Under the pieces are notes generated by a model that saw only the letters and a list, made by a program, of their open reading frames with translations, did no database searches and was not told the origin of the DNA. From positions 496,001-560,000 of the forward strand of contig NZ_LFBU01000001.1 of the NCBI RefSeq assembly GCF_001045555.1: a stretch of 64,000 nt of DNA, written 5' to 3'. Below, in pieces: positions 43,442 to 54,869 of this stretch; position 1 is the first letter of the stretch, and the number at the start of each line of letters is the position of its first letter. The stretch comes from Marinobacter subterrani (GTDB lineage Bacteria; Pseudomonadota; Gammaproteobacteria; Pseudomonadales; Oleiphilaceae). The position numbers and the translations under genes are program-made.

Positions 43442-43513
43442 AATCCTCTTCCTGGGGTAATGGCCTGAGGAACAAACACGCCTTGTGGGAGTGTCGTTAA
43501 TGTCATTGTAGAC

Positions 43514-43577
43514 AACCTGGCAGAATCTGGTGTGATTCGTGCCAGGTTATATTTACCTTAACGTAAACTGCAGTTTA
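43514..43577. promoter_or_regulatory. Hairpin and palindrome in the E1alpha upstream region
   Basis: AACCTGGCA-GAATC (43514-43527) pairs with GATTC-g-TGCCAGGTT (43534-43548) around a 6-nt loop, with one bulged base: 14 bp in total. A perfect 14-nt palindrome TAAACTGCAGTTTA lies at 43564-43577. Both are in the 157-bp gap between the end of the ATP-grasp gene and the start of E1alpha on the same strand. They could be a terminator for the former plus an operator for the bkd-type operon. Confidence 0.5.
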
Positions 43578-43598
43578 GGGGTAGGGTCTGGCGGCTAT

Positions 43599-44906
43599 CT
43601 AGACGTAAAAATCCAACTCCTCCTGGGCTTTCAGCAGGTCCCGCATCTTGATGGGATCGTCGCCAAAGAAGAAAACCAGCCCCCAATGGGTACCGAAGGC
43701 AGACCGGTCCGGAACGGTCTCTTCGGTGGGTGCGACCAGCTCGTGTGATTCGAAATACGGATGCTCAGTGGTTTCTGGTGGCATTTCCAGCTTGCTGACC
43801 ACGCGCCTACGCGGATAAACACCGAAGCAACCCGCGTAACCCTTCGCATCGACCACTTCGCGAGGGAAGAAGCTGTCCACTTCCTCTTGGGTGCTTTTGG
43901 GATCGAACACCAGCATTGAAGCCTGGTACGGGTTGAATCCATAGGCTCGTTCGATAAGCTCGAACGCCTTGAACCCCGGTGGACGGTAGGCAACTTCGCC
44001 AAAGTACATTTCGCCGTCTGCAGTGACAAAATACTCGGGATGAATCAGGCCGAACTGAATGTCGAACGTCTTGATCAGCAACTCGATCTGTTTGGTAATT
44101 GCGTTGCGCCAGCTCTCGAGTTGCTCGGTAGCGGGCACGAATACCGAATACCCCAGGGTCACATACTCAGAGATATTCAGAAACTTGATTTTGCCGTTGT
44201 GGATCCAGGCCTCAACGGCAAACTCCCAGCCACTCAAGTGACTTTCCATGAGCAGGGGGTATTCTTCGTCCGGTATGTGGTCGATTTCTTCCAGCGTGCG
44301 AATCATGCGGTGGCCGAGGCAGCCAGCCTTGTCGAAAGCCTTCACGTGGATTGGATCGTCCGGGTCACCATCCAGCTTGAGAAGTGTCTGGTTGACGCGT
44401 TTCATGAAGCGAACGATGTCTTCTTTCTCGTGCGCCTCCTCGAAAATCCCAACGCGTATCCCGCCAAGCTGGGCCCTGCGCTTCATCAGTGCCTTGTCCC
44501 GAAACAGAATGGACTGGCCGTACATGCGAGGGTTGTTGAGCAGCATAGAATTGATCGCGCCTGACCACTCGACGGTTTCCTCAAAGAGCGGGATGGCGAC
44601 ATCAACGCCTTCCGCCTTGAGCTTTTCAGCAATCTCCAGTGAACGGTCATTCAACCGGATAAAATCCCACGGAATGAAAGGTATGTTGTTAGCGGTGCAG
44701 AAATCTGAAGCCCAATCCGGAGCCACCACTATATAGCGGCGATCAAACTTTTGTGCGGCCTTGATCGCATTAACACTCCAGCCCAGCAGGGCTATGTAGC
44801 CTTTGTTCGGATCTTTTGGAGTCTCAGTACCCTTCACCGAGTCCATGTCCGGATCGCGCCATGCTGCTACCTCTTTGGGTAACTCTTTTTCTGATGTTAC
44901 TGACAT
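43599..44906 (-). CDS. ATP-grasp domain protein of unknown specificity
   Basis: A 435-residue soluble protein. The N terminus (about 35-130) is a Rossmann-like pre-ATP-grasp domain (YIALLGWSVNAIKAAQKFD and VDVAIPLFEETVEWSGAIN). The ATP-grasp part contains LFRDKALMKRRAQLGGIRVG, IHVKAFDKAGCLGHRM, a strand LLMESHLSGWEFAVEAWI, and the metal-binding end EMYFGEVAYRPPGFKAFELIERA. Such enzymes activate a carboxylate as acyl phosphate and join it to an amine, thiol or bicarbonate. No biotin-carboxyl-carrier partner is near, so a peptide or amide ligase role is more likely; the substrates are unknown. The ATG at 44906 has AAGGAG 8 nt upstream. It is divergent from a large possible cysteine hydrolase gene. 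Confidence 0.75.
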   Translation of the reverse strand: MSVTSEKELPKEVAAWRDPDMDSVKGTETPKDPNKGYIALLGWSVNAIKAAQKFDRRYIVVAPDWASDFCTANNIPFIPWDFIRLNDRSLEIAEKLKAEGVDVAIPLFEETVEWSGAINSMLLNNPRMYGQSILFRDKALMKRRAQLGGIRVGIFEEAHEKEDIVRFMKRVNQTLLKLDGDPDDPIHVKAFDKAGCLGHRMIRTLEEIDHIPDEEYPLLMESHLSGWEFAVEAWIHNGKIKFLNISEYVTLGYSVFVPATEQLESWRNAITKQIELLIKTFDIQFGLIHPEYFVTADGEMYFGEVAYRPPGFKAFELIERAYGFNPYQASMLVFDPKSTQEEVDSFFPREVVDAKGYAGCFGVYPRRRVVSKLEMPPETTEHPYFESHELVAPTEETVPDRSAFGTHWGLVFFFGDDPIKMRDLLKAQEELDFYV

Positions 44907-45043
44907 TCCATATTCTCCTTGCCGGTTTGCCGAGAAAACTTGCGCAGATTTTGGCGCGTACGGGACAAACAGGGCCGTTGGTATTGTCGATTGTGGCGAA
45001 TGGCTAACCCAATCCGGGGTTACTTTCGCCCCAACCTTCAAGT

Positions 45044-45058
45044 ACCAACATAGTTGGT
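45044..45058. promoter_or_regulatory. Inverted repeat in the divergent ATP-grasp / hydrolase-like intergenic region
   Basis: ACCAAC (45044? left arm ends 45049) and GTTGGT (45053-45058) form a short perfect inverted repeat around ATA. It is the clearest dyad in the 266-bp gap between two divergent starts and might be a shared operator. The rest of the gap shows no further gene. Confidence 0.3.
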
Positions 45059-45172
45059 GCAGTTACAAATAGAAACGAAAGCGGCACAATTTCTTGCTTC
45101 CGGAGTGCCGCAAGAGCATCTTGGGAACATGGACGATCCAGATTGGCTTACTCAAATAGCAAGGAAAGCAGT

Positions 45173-47158
45173 GTGACCTCTGCCGGCTCTGATTCAGATA
45201 TCTCTGATTCAGGTATCAACGTTTGTGTTGCCAATTTTGATGAGGCCCTGGAGCGGCTGGCGCTAGCCCGGGGGATTGACTTCACGACCCCGAACACAGA
45301 GGTACTTGAAGCGGCTCTTCGGGTTATGGAAACGTCGTCCGGGCTGGACGCACTGTATGCCCGGGTGCCTGTGATAGAGGCCAGTGGTGTATTTGTAAGC
45401 AGTGACTGGGACCATCCTGCCATTCTGAGGCCAGCTCTTGCGGTGAGAACATTACGCCAGGGCACTCCGGCGTTTACAGCGATTGAAGCGCTGAGTGAGC
45501 TTCGCCTGCTCGCGGTTGCCATGGGTGATTATCTCCACCCCGAAATTTCGGCGGAACAGGCCAGAAATCTTCTTACCCAGGTAACAGCACTGAACCTGGA
45601 CTTGCTCTCAGGCCAGATGAGCGAAGCAGACAGGGAACGGCCGCAGGGGCTTGGTCACGTCGTGAGTTCGCTCTACCTGTACCTGCTCAACCGGTTGGGT
45701 TATGCAAGCATTCTCGACAGCCTGGTTCACGAAGTGGAGCGCTTGCTGGCGCAGCGCCCGATACAGACTGACAGCATCAAACAGATGGTCAGCCAGATTG
45801 CCAAATGCCTGTTTGACCCGGAAATTGAAACGTCGGGCATGGACAGGGCGGCTGCTTTGGTCAGCGCCTTGTTCGGCCCCACGCCCGGCAGTCGTGATGA
45901 TCCGGGTTTTGCCGTCTATGGCGAGCGTCTGGCCATAATGGACGAATCTGCACTCTCTGAAGAGGCCCAGGCGTTCGCCAGCGCCATGCATGGTACGGGG
46001 ATGGTGTCCGCTTATCATCCCCTACTTTTACGATACCTTCGAGGGAATCACGATAGCCTCATTGCCCGGGCATTGGGCCTGAGCATCACTGGCAATGATG
46101 TCCTTCAAAGCTACCGTCAGATTGTGCTGAAATTAATTGACGAAGTTGTTCATCCGGAAACATGCCAGGCTGTCTATGGCCTTGCCATGTTTCTTGAGCG
46201 GGGAGCGTTATTCACACCAGCAGTGGCTGCCGGTTTGTGGCGGCAAATGCAACTGAAAGTCTGCCCGGTGGCGTGTGACAGGCTGAGTGCGGTTTTTGGC
46301 GATGCCCAGCCGCCACGAGTGTATCTGCTGGCCGGTGTGCTGAGCCTTTTGGGCCAGCCATTGGGAGTAGGCCAGGGCAATAATCCAACCTGTCAGTCAG
46401 TCATTGGCCTTTCCATGTGGTCGTTCAACGACGCCGATTTTCTGCTGCAACTGGTCGCCTGGGCCGCTCGCGACGATGACGTCGTCATGCGATTTGAAGG
46501 CCAATACATTAATTCTCAATATCTGGAAGCAGGTCTTGCCAAGCAACCTCCCATCGATGTCGATCCGGTGTCACTGATTCTGGCGCCACATCTTGACCGG
46601 ATTTATGGCGAAATGGGACGTTTATGCGGGGTACGGGACGACGACCTGCATCGCTGGATCAATCCTGAAATGTACGGCTGGTGGGTAGGGTATGGCTTTC
46701 TGAGCGTCATTAGCCGGGCTACAGGGAAAATCTCTGCTTATGAGGCATTTATCCGGCATTTCTATGCCTCTTACCACCCCTATTACAACGGTAATATTCC
46801 CGTTGTCCATCCTCAGCCTGCCGGCATCGCTGTCACCGACAGTGGCGGGCGCTTTGTGGGGCGCCATGCCATAACCATTCTCCGGGTAAACCTCGATCAA
46901 GAGGGAGAGATACGTGTCTACTTTTTCAACCCCAACAATGACAGTGGCCAGGATTGGGGGCAGGGTATCAACTGTTCAACCGAAGGTAACGGTGAACGCC
47001 ACGGCGAGGCATCGCTGCCGTTCCCGGAGTTTGCGTCGCGTTTGTGCGTATTTCATTACGACCCAAGAGAGCTCGGGGACCTTGCAGTGATTCCTGAAGC
47101 GGACGTGACAAGAACCACAGAGCTGGGCCGAGGCAGTTGGGCTTCGAGTTATGAGTAA
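45173..47158 (+). CDS. Large protein of unknown family with possible Cys-His-Asn catalytic triad
   Basis: A 661-residue protein that I do not recognise. The GTG at 45173 has AAGGAA 6 nt upstream; an in-frame TTG at 45143 is the alternative. There is no signal peptide or clear membrane helix. Residues 1-390 look mostly helical. The C-terminal part contains GQGNNPTCQSVIGLSMW with Cys407, GRHAITILRV with His565, and VYFFNPNNDSGQDWG with Asn586. Cys in a helix start, then His in a strand, then Asn/Asp in the next strand is the order in papain-like and transglutaminase-like enzymes, so an amidase, peptidase or acyltransferase is possible. This is inference from residue order only. It is divergent from an ATP-grasp ligase gene. 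Confidence 0.65.
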   Translation: MTSAGSDSDISDSGINVCVANFDEALERLALARGIDFTTPNTEVLEAALRVMETSSGLDALYARVPVIEASGVFVSSDWDHPAILRPALAVRTLRQGTPAFTAIEALSELRLLAVAMGDYLHPEISAEQARNLLTQVTALNLDLLSGQMSEADRERPQGLGHVVSSLYLYLLNRLGYASILDSLVHEVERLLAQRPIQTDSIKQMVSQIAKCLFDPEIETSGMDRAAALVSALFGPTPGSRDDPGFAVYGERLAIMDESALSEEAQAFASAMHGTGMVSAYHPLLLRYLRGNHDSLIARALGLSITGNDVLQSYRQIVLKLIDEVVHPETCQAVYGLAMFLERGALFTPAVAAGLWRQMQLKVCPVACDRLSAVFGDAQPPRVYLLAGVLSLLGQPLGVGQGNNPTCQSVIGLSMWSFNDADFLLQLVAWAARDDDVVMRFEGQYINSQYLEAGLAKQPPIDVDPVSLILAPHLDRIYGEMGRLCGVRDDDLHRWINPEMYGWWVGYGFLSVISRATGKISAYEAFIRHFYASYHPYYNGNIPVVHPQPAGIAVTDSGGRFVGRHAITILRVNLDQEGEIRVYFFNPNNDSGQDWGQGINCSTEGNGERHGEASLPFPEFASRLCVFHYDPRELGDLAVIPEADVTRTTELGRGSWASSYE

Positions 47159-47320
47159 GACCGTGCCAAAGGGCAATTCTCCAAAAGGCTGAAAGCGCCT
47201 TCGATTCCCGATAATTAGGCCTGGAGCCGGTTTCCACTGAGTGCCGAAAGCGTGGTACCTTCAAGCCCGACGGTGTTTGTTGACCAATATCAGAGTATTA
47301 GGGACTGGCGAGTAGACTAT

Positions 47321-48784
47321 ATGAACGTAATTATTATTGGCGCGGGAATAATGGGAACCACCTTTGCCACTCTGGCGAAAGAGTTGGCGCCCGAGCTGGA
47401 TATCACCCTTTTGGAAAGACTCGACGGCGCGGGGGCGGGGAATTCATGGGTATTCAACAACGCCGGCACCGGGCACGAAGCAAACTGTGAACTGAACTAT
47501 ACCCCGGTGGACGAAGAGGTTATTTCCGTTGAAAAAGCCCTGAAAATCCATGCCCAGTTCAATGTCGCCAAGCAGTTCTGGGCCTATCTGATCGAGAAGG
47601 GGGCCATAAAAGACCCCAAGTCGTTTATCAACCAGACCAAACACTGCACGATCGTATCCGAAACCGCGATCGACGAACTGCGGTTGCGATTCAGGGAAAT
47701 GTCCGCCCATCATTTTTTTGAGCAGATGCGTTACTCGGAAGATTTCGATGAAATAAAGCGCTGGATTCCCTACACCATGGAAGAGCGGCCGCGCGATCAG
47801 AAAATGGCGGCGACCGTGATTGAGACGGGTACGGACGTCAACTTCGGCGCCCTGACGCAGCAGATGGCCGAGTACGCCGTTAACGACCTGGGCGTGAAAA
47901 TTGAGTACGGCACCCATGTCAAAAGGGTACACCGCAGCCCCTCTGGAAGCTGGCTTGTGGAAACCGTGCGCCAGGGTGTTGCCACTCGCTATAAGGCGGA
48001 TGTGCTGTTTGTCGGCGCCGGCGGCGGCGCCTTCCCGATCCTGAAAAAGAGCCATCTGCCGTTTGCCAAGCGGTTTTCCGGCTTTCCTGTGGGCGGGCGC
48101 TTCCTGCGGGCCCCGATTAGCGCGGATCAGGCTGATCAATACCGTGCCAAGACCTATGGCAAGGCGAAGGTGGGTGCACCACCCATGTCCGTGCCGCACC
48201 TGGATTTGCGGGTAGCTGATGGCCAGTATTACCTGCTGTTTGGCCCGTTCGCCTCCTTCAAGCCGGTTCTTGAGCGGGGCCGTGGCTTCCTGGACTATCT
48301 CCGCTCCATGCGCCTGCATGATATTCCCGGCCTGCTGAACGTGGCCATAGAGCATTTTGCCCTGGTTAAATATCTGGTTTCAGAGACCTTCAAGGGTGAA
48401 AAGAGCATGTTTGAGGAGTTGGACAGCTTTGCCCCTGGCCTGAGTAAAAAGTTTGACTGGAAGCCGGTCGAGGCCGGCCAACGGGTGCAGATCATAAAAG
48501 ACGGGGATTTGCAGATGGGCACGGAGGTTCTGGTGTCCAGAGACAAAACCTACGGGACGTTACTGGGGGCATCGCCCGGCGCTTCTGTGTCGCCTGAGGT
48601 TATGCTGCGCTGCCTTGAGCAGTTGTTACCGTCCATCTTTGAAAAAGAAGAAGCCCGGAAAAAGAAAGCGAAGATTTTTCCGGAGGACGATCTGGCTGCA
48701 CTGATTAACCACCCTGACCGGTATCGCGAGATTCGCGACGCCGTTAACGCAAGGTTGGGGATCAACAAGCAGGCGGCCGAGTGA
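47321..48784 (+). CDS. mqo: Malate:quinone oxidoreductase
   Basis: A 487-residue FAD-dependent membrane-associated enzyme that oxidises malate to oxaloacetate with quinone as acceptor. The N terminus has the dinucleotide fold IIIGAGIMGTTFATLAKELAP, then WVFNNAGTGHEANCELNYTP, the Mqo signature. Later segments include ETGTDVNFGALTQQMAEYAV, FVGAGGGAFPILKKS and GTLLGASPGASVSPEVML. The ATG at 47321 gives the normal start; the ribosome-binding site is weak. It follows the unknown protein by 162 nt, in which a short AAGGC / GCCTT hairpin lies near 47186. It converges on kdpE. Confidence 0.92.
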   Translation: MNVIIIGAGIMGTTFATLAKELAPELDITLLERLDGAGAGNSWVFNNAGTGHEANCELNYTPVDEEVISVEKALKIHAQFNVAKQFWAYLIEKGAIKDPKSFINQTKHCTIVSETAIDELRLRFREMSAHHFFEQMRYSEDFDEIKRWIPYTMEERPRDQKMAATVIETGTDVNFGALTQQMAEYAVNDLGVKIEYGTHVKRVHRSPSGSWLVETVRQGVATRYKADVLFVGAGGGAFPILKKSHLPFAKRFSGFPVGGRFLRAPISADQADQYRAKTYGKAKVGAPPMSVPHLDLRVADGQYYLLFGPFASFKPVLERGRGFLDYLRSMRLHDIPGLLNVAIEHFALVKYLVSETFKGEKSMFEELDSFAPGLSKKFDWKPVEAGQRVQIIKDGDLQMGTEVLVSRDKTYGTLLGASPGASVSPEVMLRCLEQLLPSIFEKEEARKKKAKIFPEDDLAALINHPDRYREIRDAVNARLGINKQAAE

Positions 48785-48822
48785 CGCCGGCGACTTAAAA
48801 AAACCATGGATTCGGCCTGGCA

Positions 48823-49551
48823 TCAGATTGCCGTGTTATCCAGAAAACGGTATCCGACGCCCGGCTCGGTCTGGATATAATGCTGTTCCGTTGGATCGTC
48901 TGCCAGCTTCTGCCTGAGTCTCCCAATAAGGATTCTCAGGTAGTGGGTATCTGTGGTGTGAGTCGGACCCCAGATATCCCTTAACAGTTGCGACTGGGTG
49001 ACGATTTTTCCGGACGCCAGCATCAGGACCTTCAGAACGGCGAATTCTTTCGGGGTCAGCCTGACAGGGTCTCCCTTGACAGTGACCTTGCGCATGGAGA
49101 GGTCGATATACAATTCGCCATCATCGAAAACCACCGAAGCCCCAGGGGAGGAGGCTCGTTTACGCTCATAATTGCGTAGCTGTGTTCTGACTCTGGCGAG
49201 TAGCTCATCAACTCCGAACGGCTTCGTCACATAGTCGTTGGCACCCAGATCCAGGGCTTTCACTTTTTCCAGTTCCCGGTCGCGCACAGAAAGAATGATG
49301 ACAGGCGCCGATGACCATTCCCTCAGCCCGGCAAGCACCTCCGAGCCATCCATATCCGGTAACCCCAGATCCAGGATCACAAGGTCCGGCGAATGTCTTG
49401 CACACAGTCCCAGCCCAGATTCGCCATTTTCCGCTTCGAGTAGCTCGTATCCTTCGGTTTTAAGACTGATACGCAGGAAATGCCGGATTTGAGGTTCGTC
49501 ATCGATAATGAGGATGCAGGGCTTTTCCCGATTTTGTGCTGGTGCAGTCAT
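48823..49551 (-). CDS. kdpE: Response regulator KdpE
   Basis: A 242-residue OmpR-family regulator. The receiver domain has IIDDEPQ, LVILDLGLPDMDGSEVL with phosphoacceptor Asp61, and NDYVTKPF. The C-terminal winged helix contains VRLTPKEFAVLKVLML, SQLLRDIWGP and YLRILIGRLRQKL, with the KdpE-typical ending PGVGYRF. It overlaps the end of kdpD by 4 nt. Phosphorylated by KdpD at low potassium or high osmolarity, it activates the kdp operon; a KdpE-box-like sequence lies upstream of kdpF. Confidence 0.95.
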   Translation of the reverse strand: MTAPAQNREKPCILIIDDEPQIRHFLRISLKTEGYELLEAENGESGLGLCARHSPDLVILDLGLPDMDGSEVLAGLREWSSAPVIILSVRDRELEKVKALDLGANDYVTKPFGVDELLARVRTQLRNYERKRASSPGASVVFDDGELYIDLSMRKVTVKGDPVRLTPKEFAVLKVLMLASGKIVTQSQLLRDIWGPTHTTDTHYLRILIGRLRQKLADDPTEQHYIQTEPGVGYRFLDNTAI

Positions 49552-52226
49552 TCACTGGATTCCCGATTGGATTCTTGTTCAGGAGATTCTATCAGGGGCA
49601 GGACCATTTCGATGGTGGCACCGGAACCATTCGGGCCAGCCAGTGCCCGAATGCGGCCACCGTGGGCAGCGACCATACCATGACAAATGGCCAGTCCTAA
49701 CCCGCTACCATGAGGCCCCCGGTCTCCTTCGCCACCCGTGAAGAACATATCGAATACCTGCTCACGCTGGTCCTCAGGAATGCCCGGCCCCTCGTCTGAA
49801 ATGGCAATAATCAATTCATTTGCCTCCCGATGAGCCTGGATGGTCAATGTTGAACCATCGGGCGCGAACTTGGCGGCGTTTTCCAGCACATTGACCAGCG
49901 CCTGCTCAATGAGCGCCGGGTGGACAAAAAGCAGCGGGAGATCCTGTTCTACATTCCGCTCGACCCGAACTTTCGACATCAGGTTTCTGGTGCGCCTGAG
50001 CGCGGAAGCGAGAATATCCGTGAAAGCGATCCAGTCCCTTTCGATCTTGAGCGTACCGTGGCCGAGTTTCGTCATATCCAGCAAATTACGGATGTATCTG
50101 TCCAACCGTTCGCCTTCGCCGAGCACGGAATCGAAAAGACTTTCACGGTCTTCGTCCGAAAGCTTGTTGAACATCGATTTCAGTGTACTTGCAGAGCCAA
50201 TCATGGAAGATAGAGGGGTGCGCAGGTCGTGGGAGATGGAGGAAAGCAGGGCGGATCGCAGACGTTCGGTCTCCTCGGCAACCCGCGATGCAGAAAGGTT
50301 GGCTGCCAACTGGGTCCTGAACCATGCGAGCCCCAACTGATGCACATAGATACCGACTGCAAGGCCCCGATAATACTCCGCAGACATGTCATCCACCCGA
50401 AGCCCCAGAACACCGTACACCTGATTGTCCGCCTCAATCGGCTCAAACCGCCAGGGAAGGCTGTTCAGGGTGTCCGAGAAGGCACCACTGGGCCTGGCAT
50501 TTCTGAGGGCCCAGTCGATCGCTGAGTACGCCGCCTCATTCAGGGTCTGTGCCGGTCCTCCCCGGGTAATGACTTCGAGGTCGCCATTGTCCGGGCTGTT
50601 CTGGGCGATGATAAGAGGCATCCGGAACTGATCGTACATGGCCTCCACCGCCTCATTCTGAACCGAGGTGATATCCGGAGCGGACGCCAATCGCCGGGTA
50701 AAGGCCAGTTGGGCATCCGTCTGGTCGTTGGATACGCGAAGCATGTGGATCTGGCCTCGCAGCCGGCCTGCGAGATTGCCGCCGATGACCGCAATAATCA
50801 GGAAGAAAACCACCGTCAGGACCTCATCAGTCTCCGTCATATTGAAGGTCAGGCGCGGCTCGGTGAAAAAGAAGTTGTAGGTCAGGAAACTGAGCAGCGC
50901 CGTGAACAGCGCTGGGCGTATACCGGTCCTCGCGGCGACCCACAAAACAGCGGTCAGAAAGATCAGGGACAGGTTGCCCAGCGGCAGCAGTTGCACAAGA
51001 ACCTTGGAAAGGAGCGTCGCGACACCAACACTGGCAACCGCCCAGACATAGTCTGTGAGTTTGCCTCCCCGGGGTGCGGTTTCGATGATTTGCCGCCGCT
51101 GTTTCCGTGGAACCGGAATGAAGGTCACTTCAAACGCGTCCGCCTTTTTCAGCAGATGGCGGCTGGTGGACTTTCGGAAGTGCCACCAGCGGTTATGGGA
51201 GCGCCCCAGAACCAATGTGGTCACGTTCTGGTCTTTCGCGAAGGCGAGAATCTCCTCGGCGACGTCGTAGCCGCGAAGTGTTTTTACCTCGGCGCCCAGC
51301 CTGGTCGCGAGTTCAAATACCCGTTCAAGGCGTTGCCGCTCTGCCGGACCTGCCCGACCGTTGTCGACGGTGACAACAGTCCAGGGTGCTTTGCGTCGTT
51401 CAGCCAACCGCCTTCCGGCTCTCACCAGGGTTTCTCCCTGGCCTGAGCCATCCACGGCCACAAGCATTTTCGACCGGATGTGCCAGGGCCCCTCTATGCC
51501 CCGGGACTGCATGGTTTCACGCACATCCGAGTCGAGCCGCTCGGCGATGGCCTGAACCGCCATTTCCCGGAGGGCTGACAGGTTCGAGGGCGAGAAGTAC
51601 CCCTCCATCGCCGCCCGGGCCTGTTCAGGTACGTAGACCTTGCCCTGCTTCAGGCGTTCGAGCAGTTCCGAAGGTGTGAGGTCTACCAGTACAATGTCTC
51701 TGGCCCGCTCCAGGATCGAATCGGGTACGGTTTCCCGCATCCGGACGCCGGTGATGCTGGCCACCACATCCGAAAGACTTTCGAGATGCTGGATATTAAT
51801 GGCAGTCCAGACCGTTATGCCCTGGTCCAGCAGCTCTTCGATGTCCTGATAACGCCGGGGGTGACGGGAACCCGGAATATTCCGGTGAGCCAGCTCATCC
51901 AGCAGCAGAACGTCCGGTTTTCGGGTGAGGGCAGCATCCAGATCAAATTCCCGAAACTGTTTGCCGGCATACTCGATTTCCTTTGCCGGAAGCTGCTCAA
52001 GGCCCTCACACAGGGCCAGGGTTTCGGCGCGTCCGTGGGTTTCAGCGACGCCAACGACCACATCAACACCCTGGCGCTTCAGCTCATGGGCAGCCTGAAG
52101 CATCTGATAGGTTTTGCCGACGCCCGGCGCCGCACCCAGAAAAATTTTCAGCCCGCCGGCCGAATCGCGCTGCTGAGTCTTCAGCAGCGCGTCGGGGTTG
52201 GGGCGATTGAGATCGCCATTAGTCAA
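49548..52226 (-). CDS. kdpD: Potassium sensor histidine kinase KdpD
   Basis: An 892-residue kinase of full length. The N-terminal KdpD domain has Walker A GAAPGVGKTY (31-40) and LLLDELAHRNIPGSRHPRRYQD. A universal-stress-like domain is at about 250-370. Four membrane helices lie at about 393-485. A GAF-like region follows, then the phosphoacceptor motif SISHDLRTPLSS with His666 and the ATPase domain with NVLENAAKFAP and GSGLGLAICHG. It senses potassium limitation and phosphorylates KdpE. It overlaps kdpC and kdpE by 4 nt each, so all five kdp proteins are probably made from one transcript. Confidence 0.95.
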   Translation of the reverse strand: MTNGDLNRPNPDALLKTQQRDSAGGLKIFLGAAPGVGKTYQMLQAAHELKRQGVDVVVGVAETHGRAETLALCEGLEQLPAKEIEYAGKQFREFDLDAALTRKPDVLLLDELAHRNIPGSRHPRRYQDIEELLDQGITVWTAINIQHLESLSDVVASITGVRMRETVPDSILERARDIVLVDLTPSELLERLKQGKVYVPEQARAAMEGYFSPSNLSALREMAVQAIAERLDSDVRETMQSRGIEGPWHIRSKMLVAVDGSGQGETLVRAGRRLAERRKAPWTVVTVDNGRAGPAERQRLERVFELATRLGAEVKTLRGYDVAEEILAFAKDQNVTTLVLGRSHNRWWHFRKSTSRHLLKKADAFEVTFIPVPRKQRRQIIETAPRGGKLTDYVWAVASVGVATLLSKVLVQLLPLGNLSLIFLTAVLWVAARTGIRPALFTALLSFLTYNFFFTEPRLTFNMTETDEVLTVVFFLIIAVIGGNLAGRLRGQIHMLRVSNDQTDAQLAFTRRLASAPDITSVQNEAVEAMYDQFRMPLIIAQNSPDNGDLEVITRGGPAQTLNEAAYSAIDWALRNARPSGAFSDTLNSLPWRFEPIEADNQVYGVLGLRVDDMSAEYYRGLAVGIYVHQLGLAWFRTQLAANLSASRVAEETERLRSALLSSISHDLRTPLSSMIGSASTLKSMFNKLSDEDRESLFDSVLGEGERLDRYIRNLLDMTKLGHGTLKIERDWIAFTDILASALRRTRNLMSKVRVERNVEQDLPLLFVHPALIEQALVNVLENAAKFAPDGSTLTIQAHREANELIIAISDEGPGIPEDQREQVFDMFFTGGEGDRGPHGSGLGLAICHGMVAAHGGRIRALAGPNGSGATIEMVLPLIESPEQESNRESSE

Positions 52227-52825
52227 TCGGAAATCTCCTTGCCATCCAGCGCCAGATTGATTTTCAGCACGTTAACCCGGGGCTGGCCGAAAACGCCAAA
52301 CGTTGGGCCTTCGGTGACCTGTTTGATCAGGTCATGTACTTCGGACACGGGGATGTCCCGTGCGGCCGCCACCCGCTCGGCCTGCAAAAGAGCCGACTCA
52401 GGTGAAATGTGCGGATCAATGCCGGAACCAGAAGCCGCCAGCAAATCGACCGGAATCGAGTCGGGCGACACGCCTTCCCTTGACGCAATTGCTTCGGAAT
52501 CCTCTGCCACGCGGGCTCTGAGATCGGGATTGCTGGGCGCGTAGTTGGAACCGCTCACGGAAAACGGATCATAGCCTGCGGCTGATGGCCTGCCATGAAA
52601 GTATTCCGGGGCTGTGAACCGTTGTCCAACCAGTTCTGAGCCCACCACTTTGCCGTCTATCTCGATCAGACTGCCAGTGGCCTGATGGGGGAAAAGTACA
52701 CCGCCTACGGTCGTGATAACCAGAGGATACAGTCCGCCGCAAATAAGGATGAACACTATGGCAGCCCTCGCAGCGGCCAGCCAGGAGGCCGACCGGGTTG
52801 CACTTACAGTATTTGAATCAGCCAT
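52223..52825 (-). CDS. kdpC: Potassium-transporting ATPase subunit KdpC
   Basis: A 200-residue bitopic subunit with one N-terminal membrane helix (about 16-35, AARAAIVFILICGGLYPLVIT). The periplasmic-type domain has LVGQRFTAPEYFHGRPSAAGYDPFSVSGSN and SGSGIDPHISPESALLQAERVAAAR, the standard KdpC signature. KdpC stabilises the KdpA-KdpB complex and is thought to raise potassium affinity. It lies 12 nt after kdpB and overlaps kdpD by 4 nt. Confidence 0.95.
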   Translation of the reverse strand: MADSNTVSATRSASWLAAARAAIVFILICGGLYPLVITTVGGVLFPHQATGSLIEIDGKVVGSELVGQRFTAPEYFHGRPSAAGYDPFSVSGSNYAPSNPDLRARVAEDSEAIASREGVSPDSIPVDLLAASGSGIDPHISPESALLQAERVAAARDIPVSEVHDLIKQVTEGPTFGVFGQPRVNVLKINLALDGKEISD

Positions 52826-52837
52826 CTTTCTATCTCC

Positions 52838-54859
<2,022 letters not shown>

Positions 54860-54869
54860 CGTTCTCCAA

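Noticed and set aside
43599..44906. Biotin carboxylase subunit of acetyl-CoA carboxylase
   Set aside because: Only the ATP-grasp fold is shared; no biotin carboxyl carrier or carboxyltransferase gene is near, and the typical biotin carboxylase motifs are not seen.
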